A stretch of DNA of 44,622 nt from an uncultured Collinsella sp. (GTDB taxonomy: Bacteria; Actinomycetota; Coriobacteriia; Coriobacteriales; Coriobacteriaceae). Below are positions 35,718-44,298 of this stretch, in pieces (the stretch's first letter is position 1; each line of letters begins with the position of its first letter). The position numbers were made by a program, and so were the translations under genes. The notes below the pieces were generated by a model. The model did no database searches, was not told where the DNA came from, and saw only the letters and a list, made by a program, of their open reading frames with translations. The stretch covers positions 1-44,622 of the forward strand of contig UQIV01000022.1 in assembly GCA_900541205.1 (NCBI GenBank), given 5' to 3'.

Positions 35718-35966
35718 ATGCATGACGTCGGAATGAACATGAGCCAGCTTGCCATGAGCGTCAAGCAGGTCGACGACACGATCGAGCTCGCCCACGAGTG
35801 GAGCCATCAGCTGCTGCATGCAACCGAGAACTTTGATATGGAGCGCATTGGTGCCAAGCTCGAGGCCGCCATGGCGGCGCTCCACGAGGCGCACGACGCA
35901 CTCGAGGGCTATGAGGAGGCCATCGAGGCCGACCACAACTCCGTTGGCTCCGTAAAGCTGGTGTAG
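35718..35966 (+). CDS. Small helical protein of the nickel/hyp gene block
   Basis: An 82-residue, mostly helical protein that I do not recognise. It contains several His and Met (MHDVGMNMSQLAM at the start, EWSHQLLHATENF in the middle) and an acidic second half (LEGYEEAIEADH). A strong ribosome site AAAAGGAG precedes the ATG. The nikR start lies one base after its stop, so the two are surely cotranscribed and probably translationally coupled. A role in nickel handling or hydrogenase maturation is suggested by position only. Confidence 0.75.
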   Translation: MHDVGMNMSQLAMSVKQVDDTIELAHEWSHQLLHATENFDMERIGAKLEAAMAALHEAHDALEGYEEAIEADHNSVGSVKLV

Positions 35967-35967
35967 C

Positions 35968-36474
35968 GTGGCCGAGCACGAGCACACCTGCGGGCACGAG
36001 CATTCGCACGGGCCGACCGGCGACGCGGGCTGCCGTTGCAGCGGCTCCGCCTCAGAGCTGGTCCGTTTTTCGGTCACCGCGCCCGACGACCTGCTGCGCC
36101 GCTTTGACGAGCAGATCGCGCGCCGCGGCGACGTGGCCAACCGCTCCGAAGCTGTACGCGACCTGATTCGCGCCTCGATTGCCAAGGAGCAGATGCGAAC
36201 GCCCGACGAGCAGGTCATCGGGTCGCTCACCATGATTTACGACCATCACACCGGCGACCTGACACGTCGCCTGGACGAGGTGCAGCACGACTACACCGAC
36301 GAGATCGTATCGACCATGCACGTGCATCTGGATCACCACAACTGTTTGGAGATTCTGGCACTTAAGGGTCGCGGCGAGCGTGTCTACGAGCTGGCTGACC
36401 GTCTGCTGGGCCTGCGCGGCGTTAAACACGGCGAGCTCACCTGCGCCGCCACCGAGCAGAGCCTGGGGCTGTAA
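35968..36474 (+). CDS. nikR: Nickel-responsive regulator NikR with His-rich N-terminal extension
   Basis: NikR is a tetrameric ribbon-helix-helix repressor that shuts off nickel uptake when Ni(II) binds. The 168 residues contain the DNA-binding part (VRFSVTAPDDLLRRFDEQ, about 32-70) and the ACT-like metal domain. All four high-affinity nickel ligands of E. coli NikR (His76, His87, His89, Cys95) have counterparts here: His107, His118, His120 and Cys126. The N-terminal 25 residues are unusual, with EHEHTCGHEHSHG and CRC, likely a metal-binding tail. It starts with GTG one base after the preceding stop and is followed 29 bp later by hypF. Confidence 0.93.
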   Translation: MAEHEHTCGHEHSHGPTGDAGCRCSGSASELVRFSVTAPDDLLRRFDEQIARRGDVANRSEAVRDLIRASIAKEQMRTPDEQVIGSLTMIYDHHTGDLTRRLDEVQHDYTDEIVSTMHVHLDHHNCLEILALKGRGERVYELADRLLGLRGVKHGELTCAATEQSLGL

Positions 36475-36503
36475 CAGCACACATTTCAACGAAGGAGGGT
36501 CGC

Positions 36504-38975
36504 ATGCGACATGCGCATATCCATGTAACGGGCATTGTGCAGGGTGTCGGCATGCGACCGTTTGTGTATCGCGAGGCCATGGCGCACGGCATTTGCGGCT
36601 GGGTACTTAACGCGGGCGATGGCGTGCATATCGAGGCGCACGCTCCTGGCGAAGCACTCGACGAATTTGTCGACGCGCTTTCCGAGCATGCGCCTGCGGC
36701 GTCTCGCATGGAGCATGTCGAGGTTGTGGACCTAGCACCCGGCAACTGGGACGCCGCTAACGAGCGGGGCTTTCGCATTGTGGCGTCGCAGGATCAAACC
36801 GCCCACACGACGCTCATCTCGCCCGACATCGCCACGTGCGACGACTGCCTGCGCGAGCTATTCGACCCCGCCGACCGACGCTTTCACTACCCCTTTATCA
36901 ACTGCACCAACTGTGGACCGCGCTTTACCATCATTCGCTCGCTGCCCTATGACCGAGCGGCTACCTCGATGGATCGCTTTCCCATGTGCCCCGAGTGCGC
37001 CGCAGAGTATGGCGACCCGCTTGACCGGCGCTTTCATGCGCAGCCCGATGCCTGCTTTGACTGCGGGCCACATATTACGTGGCACGAGGCCGATCGCGGC
37101 GTGGAGCCGATGGCGGTCGACGCGACACCAGCCGTCGGCTCCACGCGCGAGGCCAGCGATGCCATCATCGAACGCTGCGTCGAGCTGCTGGCAGGCGGTG
37201 GCATCGTCGCCATCAAGGGTCTCGGTGGGTTCCACCTAGCCTGCGACGCCGCCAACGAACAGGCAGTGTGCGAGTTGCGCCGTCGCAAGCGTCGCAGCAA
37301 TAAGCCGCTCGCCGTTATGGTGTGCGGCCTTGCCGACGCCGAGCGCCTGTGTCATATCGATGGCATTGAGCGCAACCTGCTGGCCGGCAGTGTTCGTCCC
37401 ATCGTGCTGCTGCGTCGCCGCGCAGCCGGCAACGGCGCCTACGGCTCCCCCAACGCCCTCGAACTCGCGCCATCCGTCGCGCACGACTTGCCCGAGCTTG
37501 GCGTCATGCTCCCCTACACCCCGCTTCAACATTTGCTGCTCGCCGCAGCCGCGGCGCACGGCATGAGCGCACTCGTCATGACCAGCGGAAACCTGAGCGA
37601 AGAGCCCATCGAGACCGACGATGCCCTTGCATGGGAGCACCTTGTTGCCGCCGGCATCGCCGATGCGCTGCTCGGTAACGACCGCGCGATTCTGTCGCGC
37701 TACGACGACTCCGTGGTACGCGTAGTCGACGGGGTCGTCATGCCCGTGCGCCGCGCACGCGGATATGCGCCGCAGCCGCTGTCGTTGCCGGCGCTCGACG
37801 ACGCCACGCCCTGTGTGCTCGCCTGCGGGCCGCAGCAAAAAGCCACGATCGCACTCACGCGCGAGGACGCCGACGGCCATGCGGCCTGTTTTGTGTCGCA
37901 GCATATAGGCGATGTCGAAAACGGCGCGACTATCGATGCTTGGAGCGCCGCACGCACGCGTCTGGAAAGCCTCTTTGACCTGGCGCCTGCCGCCTTGGCA
38001 TGCGACATGCATCCCAGTTATCTGTCGAGCCAATGGGCGCGCGAGCAGGCACGGGAGCACAATCTGCCGCTTATCGAAGTCCAGCACCATCATGCGCACA
38101 TCGCGAGCGTCATGGCAGAGGCGATTGCCGCAGGCCGGCTTGCGCCCGATGCACGCGTCCTCGGCATCGCCTTCGACGGCACGGGTGCCGGCACCGACGG
38201 CACCATATGGGGCGGTGAGTTTCTTGTCGCCCATCTCGCCGATTTTGAGCGCGTCGCGCATCTGCGCACCTGGGCGCTTCCCGGTGGCGCCGCATCCGTA
38301 CACGATGCCCGCCGCAACGCCTTTGCCCTGCTCAGCGAGCTCGACCTGCTCGAGCACCCGGGAGCCGTGGGGCTCTTGAACAGCCTTGACGAGCAAACGC
38401 GCAGCATAACGGCAACGATGATCGAGCGCGGCATCAACAGTCCGCGCACCAGCAGTATGGGTCGCTTGTTTGATGCCGCAGCCGCGATTTTGGGCATTTG
38501 CGGCCAGGCAACCTACGAGGGCGAACCCGCCATCGAGCTCGAAGCCGCCGCTTGGCGTGCACTGGACGGCAAAATCGCCCGTTTTCCCGACGACAACGTC
38601 GGCTATTCCACATCTGGCCCATCATGGTTGGACGGCCCCGATGTGCTGGACCAGAAAGCACTCTTTGAGGCACTTTTGGAGGGAATTGAAGCCGGAGCGC
38701 CCGCCGACAGGCTCGCACTCGACTTCCATGTCGCCGTCGCGCGCTCCTCGGCGCGCATCGCCACCGAAATCTGCGCGCGCGAGGGCATTGGCACCGTCGC
38801 GCTCTCGGGCGGCGTGTTCATGAACCGACTTCTGCTCCAGCTCCTCACCCACGAGCTCAAAAGTGCGGGCCTTACTGTCTTGGTCCCCCATACCGTACCC
38901 GTCAATGACGGCTGCATCGCCTACGGTCAGGCGGCGGTCGCAAGCGCTCGTCTTGCGCAGATTGCATCGCAGTAG
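36504..38975 (+). CDS. hypF: Carbamoyltransferase HypF
   Basis: HypF uses carbamoyl phosphate and ATP to place a carbamoyl group on the C-terminal Cys of HypE, the source of the cyanide ligands of [NiFe] hydrogenase. The 823 residues show an acylphosphatase domain (VQGVGMRPFVYREA at 12-25), two zinc-finger units (CDDCL with CTNCG, CPECA with CFDCG, about 112-190), a YrdC-like domain (KGLGGFHLACDA onward, about 235-390) and a Kae1-like domain with HHHAHIASV, FDGTGAGTDGTIWGGEF and LSGGVFMNR. A strong GAAGGAGGG site precedes the ATG. It leads the hypF-hypC-hypD-hypE series. Confidence 0.97.
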   Translation: MRHAHIHVTGIVQGVGMRPFVYREAMAHGICGWVLNAGDGVHIEAHAPGEALDEFVDALSEHAPAASRMEHVEVVDLAPGNWDAANERGFRIVASQDQTAHTTLISPDIATCDDCLRELFDPADRRFHYPFINCTNCGPRFTIIRSLPYDRAATSMDRFPMCPECAAEYGDPLDRRFHAQPDACFDCGPHITWHEADRGVEPMAVDATPAVGSTREASDAIIERCVELLAGGGIVAIKGLGGFHLACDAANEQAVCELRRRKRRSNKPLAVMVCGLADAERLCHIDGIERNLLAGSVRPIVLLRRRAAGNGAYGSPNALELAPSVAHDLPELGVMLPYTPLQHLLLAAAAAHGMSALVMTSGNLSEEPIETDDALAWEHLVAAGIADALLGNDRAILSRYDDSVVRVVDGVVMPVRRARGYAPQPLSLPALDDATPCVLACGPQQKATIALTREDADGHAACFVSQHIGDVENGATIDAWSAARTRLESLFDLAPAALACDMHPSYLSSQWAREQAREHNLPLIEVQHHHAHIASVMAEAIAAGRLAPDARVLGIAFDGTGAGTDGTIWGGEFLVAHLADFERVAHLRTWALPGGAASVHDARRNAFALLSELDLLEHPGAVGLLNSLDEQTRSITATMIERGINSPRTSSMGRLFDAAAAILGICGQATYEGEPAIELEAAAWRALDGKIARFPDDNVGYSTSGPSWLDGPDVLDQKALFEALLEGIEAGAPADRLALDFHVAVARSSARIATEICAREGIGTVALSGGVFMNRLLLQLLTHELKSAGLTVLVPHTVPVNDGCIAYGQAAVASARLAQIASQ

Positions 38976-39109
38976 CTCGCCCTCACACGCCGCTGTGCCC
39001 AGCCGTCTCACAGGCGTAACGCGTTTGCCCGCAAACCCCGCGAGCGCTACCATCAACTGATGGATTATTGAGCGCCTATCCAGCGCAAAGCGTCTAAAAG
39101 GGGAACAAT

Positions 39110-39370
39110 ATGTGCCTTGCCGTTCCCGGTAAAGTAGTCAAACGCGACGACGACCTCAAGGCCACCGTCGACATGATGGGCATCGAGCGCCCCGTGTCGC
39201 TACGACTCGTGCCGACGGCGCAGGTTGGCGACTATATTCTCGTACACGCCGGCTTTGGCATCCAGATTGTCGACGAGCAGGAAGCGCAGGAGACGCTCGA
39301 GCTCGTTAATGCCATGACCGAGCTGGTCGAAGAAGACCAACTGGTCAGCAACCCGGCCGAGGCATACTAG
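39110..39370 (+). CDS. hypC: Hydrogenase maturation chaperone HypC
   Basis: HypC carries the Fe(CN)2CO unit together with HypD and delivers it to the hydrogenase large subunit. The 86 residues begin with the invariant MCLAVPGKV, whose Cys2 is the essential ligand, and contain the small beta-barrel segment VGDYILVHAGFGIQIVDE. The ATG follows AAAAGGGG. Its stop overlaps the hypD start by one base (TAGTG). A gap of 134 bp separates it from hypF. Confidence 0.96.
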   Translation: MCLAVPGKVVKRDDDLKATVDMMGIERPVSLRLVPTAQVGDYILVHAGFGIQIVDEQEAQETLELVNAMTELVEEDQLVSNPAEAY

Positions 39371-40482
39371 TGGCGGCCGGACAGCCGGCGCGCTCCGGTA
39401 TCGACTTTTCGGCATTTCGCGATTCCAAGCTGGCCCGCGAGCTCATCGAACGCATCCATGAACTCGTCGGCGACCGCACCATCAACCTTATGGAAGTCTG
39501 CGGCACGCACACCGTGAGCATCGGCCGCTATGGCTTTCGCTCCATTGTGCCGGCCGGGCTCAAGCTGCTGAGTGGCCCGGGGTGCCCCGTCTGCGTAACC
39601 GCCAACCGCGACATCGACCACGCGATCGCGCTCGCCAACATAGACGGCGCCATCATCACCACCTTTGGCGACATGATGCGCGTGCCCGGATCGTCCACCT
39701 CGCTCGCTGCGCAAAAGGCGGCAGGGCGCGACATCCGCATCGTCTATTCCCCGCTCGACGCGCTCGACATCGCCGAGCAAAGCCCCGATCGTCCGGTCAT
39801 TTTTATGGGCGTGGGCTTTGAGACTACGACGCCCACCATCGCCGCCGCCATCTTGGAGGCCGAGGCACGCGGGCTTTTGAACTTTTCGGTCTATTGCGCC
39901 CACAAGACCACGCCGCCGGCGTTGCGCGCCATCGCCAACGACCCCGAGACCGCCATCGACGGCTTTATCCTGCCGGGCCACGTCGCCACCATCACGGGCT
40001 TGGCGCCCTTTAGCTTTTTGGTCGACGAGTTCAATACCCCGGGCGTGGTCACGGGATTTGAACCGGTCGATATCCTGCAGGGCATCTGCATGCTGGTCCA
40101 GATGGTTGTCGAGGGCAGGCCCGCGATCGACAACGCCTACCGCCGTGGCGTCAACGCAGACGGCAACCCCGTGGCGCGCCAGCTGGTCGAGCAGGTGTTT
40201 GAGCCATGCGGCACCACGTGGCGCGGGCTGGGGCCGATTGCCAACTCGGGCCTTTCTATCCGCCCCGAGTTCTCGCGCTTTGATGCCCGCGCTCGCTTTG
40301 ACGTGCCCGTTGAGGCGACGGTCGAGCCGCGTGGATGCCGCTGCGGCGACGTGCTGCGCGGGGCCATTACGCCGAACAGCTGCCCGCTCTTTGGCCGCAC
40401 CTGCACGCCCGAGCACCCCGTCGGACCGTGCATGGTGAGCTCCGAGGGCAGCTGCGCGGCGTACTACCGCTACCGTAACTAG
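39370..40482 (+). CDS. hypD: Hydrogenase maturation protein HypD
   Basis: HypD is the [4Fe-4S] scaffold on which the iron receives CN and CO ligands, in complex with HypC and served by HypE. The 370 residues contain the conserved MEVCGTHT, SGPGCPVCVT, TTFGDMMRVPG and MGVGFETTTPT motifs, and a C-terminal cysteine set (CRCGDVLRG, CPLFGRTCTP, GPCMVSSEGSC) that binds the cluster. It starts with GTG overlapping the hypC stop, which implies translational coupling. Confidence 0.97.
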   Translation: MAAGQPARSGIDFSAFRDSKLARELIERIHELVGDRTINLMEVCGTHTVSIGRYGFRSIVPAGLKLLSGPGCPVCVTANRDIDHAIALANIDGAIITTFGDMMRVPGSSTSLAAQKAAGRDIRIVYSPLDALDIAEQSPDRPVIFMGVGFETTTPTIAAAILEAEARGLLNFSVYCAHKTTPPALRAIANDPETAIDGFILPGHVATITGLAPFSFLVDEFNTPGVVTGFEPVDILQGICMLVQMVVEGRPAIDNAYRRGVNADGNPVARQLVEQVFEPCGTTWRGLGPIANSGLSIRPEFSRFDARARFDVPVEATVEPRGCRCGDVLRGAITPNSCPLFGRTCTPEHPVGPCMVSSEGSCAAYYRYRN

Positions 40483-40530
40483 CCTGGACGCACCCGCACA
40501 CTAGCACCACCCACGATTGGAGTTTTGGAT

Positions 40531-41565
40531 ATGTCCCATAGCATCACCGATAGCACCGTCCTGTTGGGCCACGGCTCTGGCGGTCAGATGATGAAACGCA
40601 TCATCGATGAGGTCTTTCTGGATGCCTTTGGGTCGCCCGAGCTGCTCGAGGGCAACGACGCCGGCGTCGCCACGCTGCCCGCGAGCGGGCGCATCGCCAT
40701 GTCGACCGACAGCTTTGTAGTCTCGCCGCAGTTCTTCCCCGGCGGCAACATCGGCCGCCTCGCCGTGTGCGGAACCGTCAACGACGTCGCGACCTCGGGC
40801 GCCAACGTGCGCTACCTGTCGTGCGGCTTTATCCTCGAAGAGGGCTATCCCATGGATAAGCTCCGCCAGATTGTGCAGACGATGGCCGAAACGGCGCGTG
40901 AGGCAGGCGTGTCCATAATCACGGGCGACACCAAGGTGGTCGAGCGCGGCGGGGCCGACGGCGTCTACATCAATACCGCCGGCGTGGGCGAGGTTCTCAC
41001 GGGCGTGGCGCTCAGCGGTGCCAACTGCCAGCCCGGCGATGTCATTCTGGTATCGGGTACGCTGGGCGACCACGGTATCGCCATCATGAGCCAACGCGAG
41101 GGCCTGGCGTTTTCGAGCACAATCGAAAGCGACGCTGCGCCGCTCAACCACCTGATTGCCGACGTTTTGGCCGCAGCGCCCGACACGCGCTGCTTTCGCG
41201 ACCCCACGCGCGGTGGCCTGGCGTCCACACTCAACGAGTTTGCCCAGGCCAGCGGTGTTGCCATGGAGGTTGACGAGGATGCCGTGCCCGTGCGTCCCGA
41301 CGTGCAGGCCGCCTGCGAGATGCTCGGCTACGATGTGCTGCAGGTAGCAAACGAGGGCAAGATGGTTGCCGTGGTGCCGGCCGAGCAAGCCGATGCCGCG
41401 CTAACCGCCATGCGCGCCGCGCGCTACGGCGAGAATGCCGCCATCATCGGTCGCGTGTTGCCACTTACCGAGGGCGCCCGTCCCGCCGTGCGCGTGCGCA
41501 CCGGCTGGGGCTCGACCCGCATTCTCGACATGCTCGTGGGAGAGCAGCTGCCGAGAATTTGCTAG
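40531..41565 (+). CDS. hypE: Hydrogenase maturation protein HypE
   Basis: HypE dehydrates the thiocarbamate on its C-terminal cysteine to thiocyanate and passes cyanide to the iron on HypC-HypD. The 344 residues end in PRIC, carrying the essential terminal Cys. They show the AIR-synthase-type fold motifs LLGHGSGGQMM, NDAGVA, STDSFVVSPQFFPGG and GTVNDVATSGA. The ATG at 40531 has GATTGGAG eight bases upstream. It is the last hyp gene of this block. The hydrogenase structural genes are outside the window. Confidence 0.97.
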   Translation: MSHSITDSTVLLGHGSGGQMMKRIIDEVFLDAFGSPELLEGNDAGVATLPASGRIAMSTDSFVVSPQFFPGGNIGRLAVCGTVNDVATSGANVRYLSCGFILEEGYPMDKLRQIVQTMAETAREAGVSIITGDTKVVERGGADGVYINTAGVGEVLTGVALSGANCQPGDVILVSGTLGDHGIAIMSQREGLAFSSTIESDAAPLNHLIADVLAAAPDTRCFRDPTRGGLASTLNEFAQASGVAMEVDEDAVPVRPDVQAACEMLGYDVLQVANEGKMVAVVPAEQADAALTAMRAARYGENAAIIGRVLPLTEGARPAVRVRTGWGSTRILDMLVGEQLPRIC

Positions 41566-41688
41566 GGTGGAACCGCACGGTCGGCGCGATGTGACCCGAT
41601 ATCCCTGAAGATGTTCAGATTCCAAGCACGCCCAACGCGGAAGCCCAGTATTATGAGGTGCGTTTTAAATCCAATGACGGGAGCTTTC

Positions 41689-42357
41689 ATGGCAGCAGCT
41701 TTTTCCCATGTGATCTTTGATCTGGACGGCACCATCCTCAACACGCTCGAGGACCTGGCGGCCGCCGGCAACCATACCTGCGAGGCGCACGGCTGGCCCA
41801 CGTTTGCCGTTGACGAGTACCGCTACAAGGTGGGAAACGGCATGCTCAAGCTGGTTGAGCGCTTTATGCCCGCCGAGTACGCGGGCGACGGCCGTATGTT
41901 TGAGCAGACGCTTGCCGAGTTTAGGGCTTATTACGGCGAGCACAAGGAGGACCACACCGCCCCCTATGCCGGCACGATCGAGATGCTCGACCGCCTGCGT
42001 GCCGCGGGCGTGCAGCTTGCCGTGCTCACCAACAAGGACCACGTCTCGGCGGCTCCGCTTATCGAAAAGTATTTTGGTTCCGAGCGCTTTGCGCTGGTAC
42101 AGGGCCGTGTCGATGCGTTTCCGCCTAAGCCCGAAGCACCCGTCACGCTGCATGTGATGGAAGAGCTGGGCGCCAATCCGGCAACCACGCTCTATGTGGG
42201 CGATTCCAATGTCGATATCCTGACCGGCCACAACGCCGGCCTTAAGAGCGCGGGCGTCAGCTGGGGCTTCCGCGGCCGCGCAGAGTTGGAGGCCGCCGGC
42301 GCCGACTACGTGGTGGACACCCAGGACGAGCTCGCAGCGCTGGTGCTGGGCGAGTAA
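41689..42357 (+). CDS. HAD-family hydrolase, phosphoglycolate phosphatase-like
   Basis: The 222-residue protein has the HAD motifs: nucleophile Asp in FDLDGTILNT (near 10), the Thr motif LTNKD (near 115), the Lys region (PPKPEAP) and the acidic motif GDSNVDILTGHNAG. An alpha-helical cap lies between motifs one and two (subfamily I). The closest named relatives are Gph-type phosphatases, but substrates in this family cannot be read from sequence. The ATG at 41689 follows GGGAG. It is 123 bp after hypE in the same direction and probably unrelated to hydrogenase maturation. Confidence 0.9.
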   Translation: MAAAFSHVIFDLDGTILNTLEDLAAAGNHTCEAHGWPTFAVDEYRYKVGNGMLKLVERFMPAEYAGDGRMFEQTLAEFRAYYGEHKEDHTAPYAGTIEMLDRLRAAGVQLAVLTNKDHVSAAPLIEKYFGSERFALVQGRVDAFPPKPEAPVTLHVMEELGANPATTLYVGDSNVDILTGHNAGLKSAGVSWGFRGRAELEAAGADYVVDTQDELAALVLGE

Positions 42358-42399
42358 CGAGCGACACTGCTTAACGCAGCTGCGACAATTCTTCCGCGC

Positions 42400-42569
42400 G
42401 GAAAGCGCGTCCCGTTTTGGAGCTCCGGAATGGGATGCGCTTTCCGTTTGAGGCGCATCAGGGAAACCGCATCCCGTTTCAGAGCAATATTCCGGGTCGC
42501 ACTTTCCGTAACCCACCCCATCCGGAAAATGCGACCCGCTATTCGGCCAAAAACCGGGTCGCGGTTTCC
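42400..42569. repeat. Three successive palindromes, family E
   Basis: Hairpins at 42400-42445 (GGAAAGCGC with GCGCTTTCC at the ends), 42462-42507 (GGAAACCGCATCCCG with CGGGTCGCACTTTCC) and 42524-42569 (GGAAAATGCGACCCG with CGGGTCGCGGTTTCC) share one design. The starts are 62 bp apart. A related palindrome stands at 20927-20970. The IS110 element begins shortly after the third. Confidence 0.85.
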
Positions 42570-42649
42570 CAAGCACTCGATGCAACGCTAGCACAAGGAA
42601 TGTCCATTACAGTCGAAATTGTCAGCCCGGGCCCGTCTCGGGCTACGAT

Positions 42650-42854
42650 TGAGGCGCGCCCAGAACGGGCCGCCGACCGGGCGCCCGCGCACGGCCGAAT
42701 GTCCCTGCCCCCGAGAGGGCCTGTTGGGTGCTGCCGGCGCGGGACGCGCCGCCCCCGACGGCTGATAGGAAAGTGCCGGGCAGGCGCCGCGGCTGGTAAT
42801 GTGAGTGCCGAGGGGGAGGCCATCCGGTCGAACGACTACCGGAAGGATACCACC
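42650..42854 (+). ncRNA. Candidate bridge RNA (seekRNA) in the IS110 leader
   Basis: IS110-type elements encode in their non-coding end an RNA of about 150-200 nt that pairs with target and donor DNA to guide recombination. The region before the transposase here has the right length and is rich in potential hairpins, such as GCGCCC/GGGCGC (42656-42661 with 42679-42684) and GGCGCG-GGA-CGCGCC (42736-42750). No reading frame of the neighbourhood's style runs through it. The assignment rests on family knowledge and position; guide loops were not worked out. Confidence 0.5.
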
Positions 42855-43988
42855 GTGAAAGCGCCATCGACCAGGCCCGCGGCCGTGCTCGGCCTAGACG
42901 TCGGCAAGTCCTCCCACTGGGCCTGCCTGATCGACCGCGACGGGGAGGTGCTGTCCAGCGCCCCCGTCCGCAACAGGGAGGCCGAGCTCGACGCGCTGTT
43001 CGCCTCCGTGCCCGCCGGCACGCTCGTCGTGGTCGACCAGTTCCGCAACATAGGGTCCCTCGCCGTGAGGCGCGCCCGCGCCGCGGGTCTGGGGGTCGCC
43101 CACCTGCCCGGCCTCGCCGCCAGCCGCGCCGCCGGGCTGTTCGCCGGCGAGGCCAAGACCGACGAGCGCGACGCCGCGGTGATCGCGCGGACCGCCCTGG
43201 GTGTGCCGGACTCCCTGTCGGGGGTCCCGGGCCGCGGCGAGGCCCTCGAGGCCGCGCGCGCCCTCTCGTCGCAGCGCGACCACGTCGTCGCCTGCGCGAC
43301 CAGGGACAAGAACCGCCTGCGCGCCGTGCTGCTCGAGTCCTGCCCGGCCCTCGAGGCCGCCGTCGACCTGTCGGACCGCCGGTGGCTGGAGCTGCTCGCC
43401 GGGTTCGGCGGGGCGTGGGGGATCGCCCGCTCGGGGGCCGAGGGGCCGCAGGCCGAGGCCGCCGGGGAGGCCGCGGCCGCCTCGACTGCGCCCCCGCCGG
43501 CGCTCATCGAGGCCGAGAACAGGCAGGTCAGGTTCCTGGCCGCCCGGATATCGGAGGCCCTCGACGAGGCCGGGGCCCTCGAGGCCGAGACGGCGGCGCT
43601 GCTCGAGGGCGACGAGACCTACGCGTGCCTGCTCACCGTGCCCGGCATCGGCCCGAGGACCGCGGCGCAGCTCGCGGTGTCGGTCGACATCGGGAGGTTC
43701 CCGGACCACGACCACCTGGCCTCGTACTGCGGCATAGCCCCGAGGGTGAGGAGCTCCGGAACGTCGGTGAGGTCGGTCAGGGCGTCCAGGCGCGGCGACG
43801 CGAGGCTCAAGTCCCTGCTGATCTTCTCGTGCAACAGCCTGGTGAGGTCCTCGGGGCGCTACGGCGAGTACTACCGGGCCTGCAGGGCGCGGGGCATGGG
43901 GCACGGGCGGGCGCTCAAGGCCGTCGCGAGGAAGCGGCTCAGGGCGATATACGCCGTGATGCGCGACCGGGTGCCCTACCGGGAGTAG
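42855..43988 (+). CDS. IS110-family transposase
   Basis: The 377-residue product has the IS110 design: an N-terminal RuvC-like DEDD domain and a C-terminal Transposase_20 domain with a catalytic Ser region. Asp15 in LGLDVGKS, Asp61 in VVVDQF (often Glu in the family), and Asp103 and Asp106 in KTDERDAAVIAR are the likely metal ligands. The C-terminal part contains LLTVPGIGPRTAAQLAV, ASYCGIAPRVRSSG and SRRGDARLKSLL. The start is GTG at 42855 with GGAAGGA eight bases upstream. It appears full length and intact. Confidence 0.9.
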   Translation: MKAPSTRPAAVLGLDVGKSSHWACLIDRDGEVLSSAPVRNREAELDALFASVPAGTLVVVDQFRNIGSLAVRRARAAGLGVAHLPGLAASRAAGLFAGEAKTDERDAAVIARTALGVPDSLSGVPGRGEALEAARALSSQRDHVVACATRDKNRLRAVLLESCPALEAAVDLSDRRWLELLAGFGGAWGIARSGAEGPQAEAAGEAAAASTAPPPALIEAENRQVRFLAARISEALDEAGALEAETAALLEGDETYACLLTVPGIGPRTAAQLAVSVDIGRFPDHDHLASYCGIAPRVRSSGTSVRSVRASRRGDARLKSLLIFSCNSLVRSSGRYGEYYRACRARGMGHGRALKAVARKRLRAIYAVMRDRVPYRE

Positions 43989-44298
43989 CCCCGACGGTTG
44001 ACAAAACTATAGGAACACCCAACTTAGCTCGGTTAATTATAGCCCTCAAGTCATCGCATTTAGTCACCCGCCGGCGAGCGGTAATAATGTCGCACCTTTG
44101 GTCAACTGACGAAGAACCGGGAGGGTTCGAACCCCAGATACCCTTTTTGGGGCATACCCGCTTAGCGGGCGAGTGTCTTCGGACTCTCGGTCAGCTCTTC
44201 GTAACGGCCGTTTTAGCTGTAACTAAACTCGTCGGATGGAACAAGGGGAAAGGTATAGGAGCCGCGCACGCCGTAATGCCAAAATGCCTCGGCTAAAG
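43989..44298. other. Gene-free stretch to the right of the IS
   Basis: I see no protein gene here. The base composition drops sharply compared with the IS gene. The stretch contains the IS right end and a tRNA-Ser-like sequence, listed separately. Confidence 0.5.
44110..44200 (-). tRNA. Degenerate tRNA-Ser(GCU)-like sequence, probably a pseudogene
   Basis: On the minus strand GAAGAGC (44200-44194) pairs with GTTCTTC (44117-44111) as an acceptor stem, with G as discriminator base as in tRNA-Ser. An anticodon arm CTCGC-CCGCTAA-GCGGG with GCU anticodon, a long variable arm (TGCCC with GGGTA) and a TTCGAAC T-loop follow. Signs of decay: position 33 is C instead of the universal U, the D stem has lost two of three pairs, the T stem has a mismatch, and two extra bases stand before the acceptor 3' strand. 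It may be a relic of an integration site. Confidence 0.45.

Larger units (their letters stand above)
42619..44013 (+). mobile_element. IS110-family insertion sequence (ends approximate)
   Basis: The element consists of a structured non-coding left part of roughly 230 bp, one transposase gene and a short right end. IS110 elements lack terminal inverted repeats, so the exact ends cannot be read here; left end and right end are estimates. The right end carries TTGACA (43998-44003). The left part carries TACGAT (42644-42649). In circular IS110 intermediates such boxes are brought together to form a promoter. Codon use of the gene differs from its neighbours (very high GC, frequent AGG and GGG), which indicates transfer. 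It lies directly after three palindromic repeats. Confidence 0.75.

Noticed and set aside
42417..42854. N-terminal extension of the IS110 transposase frame
   Set aside because: The frame is open upstream of the GTG but runs through palindromes and the structured leader; the family homology begins right after 42855 and a ribosome site precedes it.
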